A DNA stretch of 64,000 nt from Polyodon spathula (taxonomy: Eukaryota; Chordata; Actinopteri; Acipenseriformes; Polyodontidae): NCBI RefSeq assembly GCF_017654505.1, contig NC_054538.1, positions 47,632,489-47,696,488 on the forward strand, given 5' to 3'. Under the pieces are notes generated by a model. That model worked only from the letters and a program-made list of their open reading frames with translations, was not told the origin of the DNA and did no database searches. The first letter of the stretch is position 1. Every line of letters begins with the position of its first letter. This document shows positions 21,563 to 31,600 of this stretch, piece after piece. A program made the translations under genes and the position numbers.

Positions 21563-22129
21563 TAATTCTCATCCATTGGTACACAAAATCTTTTTTTGGA
21601 AAAAGAACTTGTGGGGATTCAGCACTACCCCTTCAAACGGAACTCCATCAATGGACACCAACTGTGTATGAACATGAACTAAGGACAGATCCTGCTCTCT
21701 GGCAAACTGTTCACTCAAGGGGCTCCTGTCATTGTTCCTCATTTCAAGCGGTTCCCCTCCTGTCTCATTTAAAATGTCTCGTTCAGTGCATTGTAAACTA
21801 ACGCCCTTCTATACCCGTTTCTCTTGGTTTCCCACTAATACTATCGGTGATCCCGGCTCTCATGCTAAGCATCTCTCTTGTTGTTTTCTTTACTTTGGGT
21901 GGTCAGGGTTCTTAGGTAACTCATCTTTGGCAATTGGGAATAACGCCACCAAACTCTCTGGTGACCCCAACTGGGCTTTTAGTTTGAGTGGGGTTTTATC
22001 CACTTCCCCTCTGATATTCACCAGATGTTTAAATCTGGGAAAATCTCCTCCTAGGATTACCTGGTGGGGCAACCTGGGGACCACCCCTACACGCATCTCG
22101 TGATTCAACCCCTCAAGTTGTGCTTGAGT

Positions 22130-23430
22130 CGACTATTGTTAACTGACTCAGGAGCTGAACTAACATTTATTACCAAAAGTTTGTTTAACAAATTGTTATC
22201 GTCTAGCACCAGGAAAAAGAATAACAGTCGGTAAAAGTGACACAACTTACACTGGTTATAATGAAAGTGTACAAGCTTTTCAATGTAATGCTGGTTGAGA
22301 ATTCAGTTTGGACCCATATGTGTAACACATCCAGTTTACGTTTCTTCCAAAGAGGAGGACGAATTTATCATTGGTAATGATGTATTGATAAGGTTAAGAC
22401 CAATCATAGATTATCATCATCAAATTCTGTGGGCACAATAAACAAACCCATTCCTTATGGGAAAACGTTTGCACCTGCATCCATAGAATCACCCCACATT
22501 GAACAAGAAGGTTCAATTCTGAGACTAAATTTCACACGCTCAGGTGTGCCTTCCATATTTTCATATATGAAAGAGATCTTCAAAAATGGAGGGAAAAGCG
22601 AGTATGGTATGTATTAATGCAACCAAATTAGTTAAATCTGAAATTGAGAATTATGGACTTGTTTTCTTTAAAATGAAAAAAGCCAAATCTGTATTGACAG
22701 TGCTTCCACAGAGTAATGCCATATATGGAGAGTCTAGCTCTAACACAGGCTTGTGTACAATAGAGAAAAAGGAAGGAAAATTGACGTTACCTGCAACATT
22801 TGGAAATTCAGCACCAAGTACTATTTGGTTAACTTATGAGAAGTCAATGATCAATGAAAAGTTGTTTAAAAAGTTAAAAGAAAATTAAGCTGATGTAACT
22901 TTTATTTCTAAACAAGAATGGTTGTCTGATATTCCCAATAAAGAAAAAGATATAAAAAATATTGGTATTTGTACTGTACCTTTGAAAATTGGTAATAAAG
23001 TTATGATGCAAAAGTTCCATGTTGTAAAAAACTTAGATGATTTGGTTTGTATTGCTGCTGACTCTCTATTGAGATTAGGAGTATATGTAGATCTAACAAA
23101 TTATTTTCTGATTTCCAGTTTGAGAGATAATCCCCTTCCAGTGAAAAATGATTTTCATAGTTTGAAATCAGGACAGGTCAATCCACAAGCATGTCAAATG
23201 TTAAATTAATATTCTGTAACAATACCTGATAGTGTGCAGAATTTTCCACTCCGGATATATCTACAGAAAGATCAGGAATGTAAAGATAAACATGCATTCT
23301 TTACCCTCAACGATTCCCTTAAAGTAAAAGGAATACGGGTCCCGTGCACACCTTATCTTGACATTAGTAATGGTTTCACATATATATTGTTACAAAACCT
23401 TTATATAGACCCTATATAGAATACCTGAAA
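22130..23430 (+). pseudogene. retroelement fragment with two retropepsin-like segments
   Basis: The plus strand gives broken coding text unlike the neighbouring gypsy copy. The first segment has the aspartic protease signature LLTDSGAELTFI at 22136, followed after stops by EDEFIIGNDVLIRLRPIID near 22360. A second, similar segment begins ADVTFISKQEW at 22889 and has VCIAADSLLRLGVYVDL near 23050, but the Asp-Ser-Gly triad is lost. Further open text (HAFFTLNDSLKVKGIRV) follows to 23417. Stops occur throughout. No RT or integrase is visible, so the family is unknown. Confidence 0.55.
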
Positions 23431-23499
23431 ACTTGTGTAAAGGCAAAGATTTTGATTTCCATTACATGAGAGTAGATGTTGAACTTCATGCTTATTTGA

Positions 23500-26400
23500 A
23501 CTCATTTGCATCTCCATTTACATTGTTTTCCATTTGATGATGTAGATAACCTTCTGTCTGGTGTTGATTGCTGAAGTGTAATGCTGGCTCTAGGGATCAG
23601 CTCATTTTGCCTCCTCAGCGCATCAGCACACACAATGGCTGTGTTGCTGGCTCCGGGGATCAACCCAGTGCGGTCTCCCCAGCACATCAGCATGACAACC
23701 ATCTGGATTGAGCTAAGTAGGGTACATCTCTGGTGTCTTCAAGTGGGTACCTTCCATCCTCTGTGTTTTGTTGACTACCCCACGACACCTCAAGAGGGCT
23801 CAATAGTGCTTCTGGCGTCCCAGCATCACCCCCTCCATCCCCCACTCAGCTCAGCCCAGATTGTCTTTTGTGTGTAATGCTTTGATGGAACTGGTGGCAA
23901 CTTATTGGTCAAGTTGCGCTTGTCTTCCAATGCTAAGGCCAAACATTGCATTACCTGGTCATGGCGCCAAGTAAACTGTCCTTGGCTAAGACCCACCTTA
24001 CATCCTGTCAAAATGTGCCTTAATATTGCAGGTGATGAACACAAAGGACATGAGGGATCCTCACCCACCCAGAGGTTTAGGTTCTGTGGTGATGGGAGAA
24101 CATCATATGCTGATCTGATGAGGAAACTGATCCTGCTCTGTTCCATTAGGTCTTGCCAACCGATCTTGGTTTGTTCCACACTCTCCCATCTCATCCATTC
24201 TCCCTGCTTGGCCTGGGAAATGGCCTTTACACACCTGATCATCTCCTCCTGCTTTTGCACCTCATTGACTACCAGCTTCCTCTGGAGCTGGGGTTGCCTT
24301 GTGCCATGTAAGAGGAGCTGAACTGAAACCAAAACCTCCTTTTCCATGCTGAACTTGCCCCATAATATCTCTGATTCGAAGGGCAGCCTTAGAATCTTCC
24401 ACAGCTTTCTTTGCCGTCTTTTTTCTTCCAGTTTTCAACATAGTTGCTGCCTCCCTTACGCATTTGTCACGTGAATCTACTAATATCATTTCCAGTCGGA
24501 CTTTGGCGCACTTAAACTCCTCGGTTAGAGCAGAGATTGGTAGCTGCAGTATTCCTTTACCATTAAGTCCCACTCTACTGAGGCAGCGTGGAAATCCCAA
24601 CCATTTCCTGACGTATGAACTGATTAAAGCTTCCAGCTTCTCAACTGTTGTCAAGGAAACCTCGTACACAGTCAGTGGCCACAGCAGTCTTGGCAATAGA
24701 CCAAACTGAAAGCACCAGTGTTTCAGTTTGCCAGGTAAAGCGCTGCTGTCTATGCTCTTCAACCCTTCCACTGCTTGTTGTCTAACTTCTCCCACACGAA
24801 CTGTGTCCTTTAGATCCCCGTCGTACCATCTCCCTAGACTTTTCACTGGCTTCTCGGACACTGTTGGTATTGCCTCACCATTAATGTAGAACCTTTTATC
24901 TACTACTTTACCTTTAATTATAGAGATGCTCCTTGATTTAGTGGGCTTAAATTGCATTCGTGCCCATTCAGTGTTATTGGTTAATTTGCCCAATAACCGA
25001 CTACTGTTGTAGTCATTGTTGCCATGTCATCCATGTATGCTCGAATTGGTGGTAGTCGCATTCCAGAAGCCAAGCACTCTCTCCCAGTACCCATTTTGAT
25101 GGCCTAATAATTATTTCCATTGCCATGGTAAAAGCCAGTGGAGAAATGGTACATCATTTATACTGCATTATTCCAACTTCTAGGCATTGCCATGTAGTGC
25201 TGAATTCTGAAGTTGTAAAACTAAATTGCAAATCTCCAAAGTAGGCTTTCACTAAGTTTGTTATCGTCATCGGTACGCTGAAAAAATCAAATGCTGCCCA
25301 AAGAAGTTCATGTGGCACTGAACCATATGCACTAGCCAAATCCAGGAATGTCACATGGAGCTCCTTCCTCTACTTTTTTGCTGATTGAATTTGTTGCCAG
25401 ATTACGCTGATGTGTTCTAAGCATCCTGGGAAACCTGGAATGCCTGCTTTTTGTACTTCAGTGTCAATGAAGCAGTTCTTTAATAGGTAGGTTGACAATC
25501 TCTGAGCAATAATGCTGAAGAAAATATTGCCTTCTATGTTTAATAGGGAAATAGGACGAAACTGACTGATGCTTGTAGAATCCTTTTCTTTTGGTAAAAG
25601 ACTCCACCTGCTCAGCACCATGCTCATGGTACAACCTGTTTTCCCATGCCACTTTCATCAATTTCCACAGGATTCGTAGAACTCCAGAAGCACTTTGTAT
25701 AGAACTCCATTAGGCCCTGGAGATGATGATGCCCTTGCCTTTTTCACAGCTTGCTCTACTTTTTTCCACTTAGGTTCACAGTCCTCCATTTGGTATTCAG
25801 GTGGATTGAAAGGTGGGATGTCTGAAGGAATTGACATAGGCTCCTGCCTTTTTGAATCTGTATGTGTTTCCTCCAAATATCTCTCCAGCTCAAACTTAGA
25901 TGATTATAGTGTGCCATTTTTCTCACTGGTGAATATCTTCTTTACAAATTTGAATGGATCTTTATAAAAGTTAGTTCTCGCACACTCTTTTTGTAGCATA
26001 ACCATAGGCGCTCAGCTCTGCGCAGTGTTGTAAGCTTATCTTTTACGACCCTTTGTAACAGATTGAGTCCCTCCTTCTGGCTTTGTTCTGCTATTCTCCA
26101 TTGCTTCCTCAACTGCCTCCTTTCTCTAACTAAGCGTTCAATCTCCTGCTGCCGTCTAGACTTTCCAGGAATAGTTTGTATTTTTTCCTTTCTTTTTTTC
26201 AATTCCAAACCTCTCCTTCCATATGCGTAGATGATGTCCCCAAATTTATCCAGCTTCTTTTCAACTGTTCCATTTAACCTTTCCAATTAAATCCAGGCTT
26301 GTGACCGTTGATGTTCTTTTCTCTCTTACGCTGGTTTGTCTGACCAGGTTCGCAAGGATCATTAGGTTCATCACTAGTTATATCCACGCAAGTCCTCCTC

Positions 26401-26520
26401 ATGTCTATGACAGGGGTGCTGATATCCTGCGAACTGTGGTTTGCTTCCTGTCACTGGATTTCATTCTACTGACTTGACTGACTTCGTAAGAAGTACTGGT
26501 CAGTGCAAGGCCCCTATCCC
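23500..26520 (-). mobile_element. non-LTR retrotransposon relic, family uncertain
   Basis: Several minus-strand frames line up as one decayed ORF. From 5' to 3': an N-terminal stretch near 26400, a basic segment (26286-25942), KKARASSSPGPNGVLYKVLL (25876), RPISLLNIEGNIFFSIIAQR (25570), FLDLASAYGSVPHELLWAAF (25354), then the 24993-24262 frame with KPTKSRSISIIKGKVVDKRF, and a C-terminal CPLCSSPAILRHILTGC finger (C-x2-C-x7-H-x4-C). The block around the RT catalytic Asp pair is damaged (about 25000-25150). The 23575-23700 end carries two near-copies of a unit of about 60 bases. No endonuclease domain is identified. Confidence 0.7.
24262..24993 (-). pseudogene. non-LTR RT thumb/C-terminal segment
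   Basis: The longest surviving frame (243 residues) of the 23.5-26.5 kb LINE. It begins just after the RT catalytic region and includes WCFQFGLLPRLLWPLTVYEV and SYVRKWLGFPRCLSRVGL, typical of the segment after the palm in non-LTR RTs. The frame shifts near 24300 into the finger-bearing tail (24347-23826). Not functional. Confidence 0.65.
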
Positions 26521-26536
26521 TTCTCCCTCAAGCATT

Positions 26537-26725
26537 TCATTCTCCCTTGATGAATAATATACAATGATGAGTATTAAGTCTTGTATTTGTAATGTACCTC
26601 AATGCTGCATGATATAGCGAGTCCAGTTTACCTAAAGTTGATGGTGATGCAAACCTATATACTGCATCACCATAGTCAATTTGTGGCAAAAACATACAAG
26701 CAATAAGCCTCTTTTTTGTTTTCAT
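26537..26725 (-). pseudogene. second non-LTR RT C-terminal fragment
   Basis: A 62-residue frame with LPQIDYGDAVYRFASPSTLG and LNTHHCILF, matching the end of fish LINE reverse transcriptases in which a THHC motif closes the ORF. It differs from both the CR1 copies and the adjacent LINE, so it is a separate element fragment. Confidence 0.55.
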
Positions 26726-26729
26726 AATA

Positions 26730-27610
26730 ACATATATAACATGTTCATATCATAGTAACGTTTATAGCTTATTCCCATGCCCAACAGACGAATGTGGAAA
26801 CATGCACTCAACTCTGTCCAGCACACTGCCTTCCTTCTATTCCTTTAATACGGTCATATTAGCATATGGTAATGAATTGGTAATTAGAAACATGAGATGC
26901 AAATGTATTCTAGGTGGACATTCAATATACACATAGGGCAATCAGATTTGAATTCGGTGAAAGCCGTCTGAATATACCAATATCTGTGCGATAATTGCGA
27001 TGCGGTAGTTCCAATAACTGCGCACCGCTTGTTCCAATAACTGCGCACAGCTGGCTCAAATAGTGTCATAGTAACAGTCCACTCTGGAGTTGGGTACAAT
27101 AGTACAAATGTACAATAGTATAGAACCCCAATGCCCTCCCCCCACCACCCCCCCTCCATCCGCACACACCGGGCCAGATCAGTTATGTGTTTTATCACTG
27201 TATTGATATGATGGACAGCAGTAGTGTGTTTACATATACAGTTATATGGGTTCTTCACTGCTCCACAGGCATATCGGCATCCAACATGTACCATCAAAGT
27301 ATGGAAATGAAGATTGAGAGAAGGATGAAGGGGGGGGGGGGGTCCTGCCTGTTATTTTTGCTGTGTGTTGCCACACAGCTGTAAATTAATTGTATAAATA
27401 CGTCATACACCCATCTTGTTGCCCATTGCTTTATTTGGCTATTCCATAGGTCACTGTGTATTACGGGTGAGGAGTGGGCAGATACAGTTCAGAGATCCAA
27501 ACACTGACTTTTGCTGTGAAAGGCATGAAAATGTTTTCCTAAAGTCAGACCGGTGATTCGATCAACAAATCAAAGACCTGTATTTTCTCTGCAGCAGTCC
27601 AATCATAAGT
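26730..27610. other. unassigned sequence with homopolymer tracts
   Basis: No gene or known repeat is recognised. There is a C-rich run (27134-27160) and an uninterrupted G run at 27330-27341. Ends at the TA dinucleotide of the next Tc1-like element. Confidence 0.4.
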
Positions 27611-28021
27611 TACAGTGGCTTGCGAAAGTATTGACCCCCCTTGGCATTTTTCCTATTTTGTTGCCTTACAACCTGGAATTAAAATTGATTTTTATTTGGA
27701 TTTCATGCAATGGACATACACAAAATAGTCCAAATTGATGAAGTGAAATGAAAAAAATAACTTGTTTAAAAAAATTCTAAAAAATAAATAACGGAAAAGT
27801 GGTGCGTGCATATGTATTCACCCCCTTTGCTATTAAGCCTCTAAATAAGATCTGGTACAACCAATTACCTTCAGAAGTCACATAATTAGTTAAAGTCCAC
27901 CTGTGTGCAATCTAAGTGTCACATGATCTGTCACATGTTCTCAGTATATATACACCTGTTCTGAAAGGCCCCAGAGTCTGCAACGCCACTAAGCAAGGGG
28001 CACCACCAAGCAAGTGGCACC

Positions 28022-28088
28022 ATGAAGACCAAGGAGCTCTCCAAACAGGTCAGGGACAAAGTTGTGGAGAAGTACAGATCAGGGTTGG
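28022..28088 (+). pseudogene. Tc1-like transposase, first codons
   Basis: ATG at 28022 opens MKTKELSKQVRDKVVEKYRS and runs into the GTTGG target site of element 2. The frame resumes at 33644 with YKKISKTLNIPRSTIKAINK. Confidence 0.8.
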
Positions 28089-28675
28089 TGTGAGGCGAGA
28101 GTGTATTAAATGGAATGTCCAGACAGTAATTTATGTGTACAGAAATAAAATAATTTATTTTTATTTTCTATACACAACAAAAGGATTAAATAACAAACGA
28201 AAAACAAAATGGTGTGAGGGAAGGAGTGCAGGGGTGGAATCCAAAACAAACTGTGATGACTCGTCTTTAATTTGTCTTCGTGGTGACCATACATAAACAA
28301 AAAAAAGACAAAAGAAATGTTAGTGTTTCAAAAATCCCGCTGCACAAAACCAGACTCTCCCTCCACCCGTTACTCCTCCTACTTTACTTTCGGACCAACC
28401 CCGAACACAGTAGTACGTTCCCTTTAGTATGTAATGTCCCGCCTCTGTAGTCAGTGGAACACCAATCCCCAACCGACACGTGTCCTTCTCCTTCACTTGA
28501 CTCCAGTGGCTGGAAGTTACATACTCGTACTTCCGCCCCTCACCAAGGTGCCGCCCCTCAAAAGATGACTTTTGCCATGGTCACGAGATCTTGGTAAGGG
28601 AAGTCCCGAGTTGGTTTGATGCCACCTACTGTCGGGAGGCTGAATCACAGACCGAAACCCCTTTGACTCATCACA
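28089..28675 (-). repeat. 3' LTR of element 2
   Basis: In element orientation begins TGTGATGAGTCAAAGG and ends CGCCTCACA. Its first 159 bases encode the end of the polyprotein. A solo relative is at 57272-57868. Confidence 0.95.
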
Positions 28676-31600
28676 TATCCCACCCCTCAGAGTGGAGCCG
28701 AAGGAACACTCGGAAACCTCTAACCCTTCCCTTTTACCTCCCTCCCGGGAAAAAAAATCAGCATTTTGATGTAACTTACCCGCACGATACCTTATTTGAA
28801 AGGCGAAGGGTTGGAGCGCCAGGTACCACCGCGTAATCCTAGCGTTTGAATCCTTCATCGTGTCTAACCACTTTAAAGAAGCGTGATCTGTGATGAGTAC
28901 AAAGGGTCGTCCCAGAAGATAGTATTTTAAAGATTCCACTGCCCATTTCACTGCCAGGCATTCTTTCTCCACTACCGAATACCTCTGTTCTCTGGGCAGT
29001 AACTTCCGACTGATGTATAGTATCGGGTGTTCTACACCATCTCTCTCCTGGGACAGAACCGCCCCCAGACCAGTCTGCGATGCATCTGTCTGCAGGACGA
29101 ACTCTCGGCTGAAATCCGGGCTTATTAATGCTGGGGCCTGACTCAAATTAGTTTTAATAGATTCAAAGGCTGTCTGACACTCTGCACTCCACTTAATTTT
29201 ATTTGGAGCGTTCTTTTTAGTGAGATCAGTGAGAGGGGCGGCTATAGTGGAAAAGTGTGGAATAAAGCGGCGGTAATAACCAGCCAACCCTAACAGTGAT
29301 CTCACCTGGGTTTTCGTGGTAGGTACCGGTGAATCCAACAAAGCCTGGACTTTTGAAACCAACGGTTTCACTCTACCCTTACCCATTATGAAACCTAAAT
29401 ATTTAGTTTCTTCTTTTCCAATAGCGCACTTTGCCATGTTCGCTGTGAGCCCCGCCCTCCTCAGAGACTGTAAGACGGCTTCTAATCTAGTCAAATGTTC
29501 TCTCCAGGAAGAACTATAAATGACTACATCATCGATATACGCAGCTGCATACTCTCGATGAGGTTGTAAAACCCTGTCCATTAGTCTCTGAAAAGTAGCA
29601 GGCGCTCCATGAAGTCCGAACGGCATAGTACAAAATTGAAAAAGACCCTCTGGGGTTGAAAATGCCGTTTTCTCACGAGAGGCTTTCGTTAATGGAATTT
29701 GCCAATATCCTTTCGTCAGATCCAGAGTTGAAATAAACCGAGCTTGCCCCAGTTTGTCTAAGAGTTCATCTACTCGAGGCATGGGATATGCATCAAACTT
29801 GGAGATAGCATTCACCCTCCTAAAATCGATACATAATCGTAGTGACCCATCTGGCTTGTCTATTGGTACTATTGGGCTACACCACTCACTTCGGGAAGGT
29901 TCAATTACCCCAAGTTTCAACATACACTCCACCTCCCTTCGAACAGAATCTCTCCGACTCTCTGGAATGCGATACGGTCTCTGTCTAACTCTTAGACCTG
30001 GCGGAGTGATAATAGCATGTTCGATCAAATGCGTTCTTCCAGGCACGTTAGAAAACACATCACTGAACATTTTAATTAGATTGCTTACCTCTTCACGCTG
30101 ATCAGGAGTTAATTGTTCCCCCATCGGGACCTCAATTGCTGACTCTGACTCAATTGAGGGTCCAAAATCCTCTCCCTCCTGTACAGGAGATATAAAATGG
30201 ACTTCCCGTTCTTTCCACGGTTTCAGGAGATTAACATGATAAATTTGACTTTCTTTCCGACGCCCAGGCTGTCGGATCTCATAATTGACTTTACCAATTG
30301 CTCGAATAACCTGAAAAGGACCCTGCCATTTAGCAAACAACTTAGATTCCGATGAGGGCAACAATAACAACACTTTATCTCCAGGTCGAAAGTTCCGAAT
30401 TCTTGCATTTTTATTGTAGCTTTGTTGCTGCTTCTGCTGTGCCGCTTTGAGATTGTCATGTGCCAATCGACCGACTAATTCTAAGCGATCGCGTAACTGC
30501 AACACGTATTTTACTACATTTTTAGACTCCTTTGACTGTTCTTCCCAGCCTTCTCTTATGAGATCCAAGATACCCCGCGGCTGCCGACCGTACAAGAGCT
30601 CAAACGGGGAAAACCCCGTTGAGGATTGTGGTACCTCGCGAACTGCAAAGAGCAAGTAGGGAAGCAGTTTAGCCCAATTGCGTTTTTCTTGATCTACAAA
30701 GCGGCGCAACATATTTTTCAAAGTCTGATTAAATCGTTCAACAAGCCCATCCGTTTGTGGATGAAAAACTGAGGTTCTAATTGAACGAATTTTCAATAAT
30801 TTATATAGTTGCTGAATACAGTCTGACATAAAATTAGTGCCCTGATCAGTGAGAATTTCTTTCGGGATTCCCACCCTAGAGAATATTTTTACCAATTCAT
30901 TCGCTACAGCTATTGCATTCATAGAGCGTAAGGGAACAGCTTCTGGATATCTCGTTGCGTAGTCCACTACTACTAAAATATACCGATATCCTGACTCTGT
31001 TCCCTCCAGAGGGCCTACTAAATCTACACCAATCCTTTCAAACGGTACCCCAATAATTGGAAGTGGAACCAGAGGTGCGGGGCGAACTGACTTAGGGGCA
31101 GCTAATTGACATTCAGGACACTCCGATACATACTTCCGCACCAGACCATAAACCCCAGGCCAAAAAAACCGGGCCAGAATTCGTTCCTGAGTCTTTTCAG
31201 TTCCCAAATGACCTGAAAATGGAATGTCATGCGCCAATCTCATGATTTCTGACTGAAAAGGCCTAGGAACCAATAACTGTTTTACGAGCTGTCCCGTCCC
31301 GGGAGCCCGGGTTATTCTATATAATAAGTGCCCAGATACAGAAAAATGCGGAAATACCACCGGTTGTCCTTCCTGCATATCCTTCCCCTCGATATATCTA
31401 ACCCGTTTCCAAGCATACTGTAACGTGGGATCATTTTGTTGTTCATATCCCAAGTCAATATCTCGGTCCCAATGGTTAGGTACACAGAGAGGAGTGTCTT
31501 TTATTACATGACCTTCCACCTCAGTAACCTCGCAGCCCCGGTTACACTGAATACCTACTCCCTTTCCTTGCCGTTTCAGCGATTGGTTTACTTTTGTGTC

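Larger units (their letters stand above)
19003..22110 (-). mobile_element. degraded gypsy-related element with INT before RT, broken by CR1
   Basis: Going down the minus strand the order is protease tail (VPRLPHQVILGGDFPRF, 22108-21890), spacer, CR1 insertion (21266-21562), integrase zinc region (FYWIGVRKNVDHF...CPICQRA, 21239-21040), a gap, the integrase end (MECFNKTLKAMLR, 20715), RT (SAYIDDIVIFS, near 20010) and RNase H. This is the same integrase-first order as elements 1 and 2. Frameshifts and deletions are many: the integrase catalytic core is broken around 20750-20990, and the segment joining the integrase end to the RT N-terminus is deleted near 20295. Confidence 0.82.
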
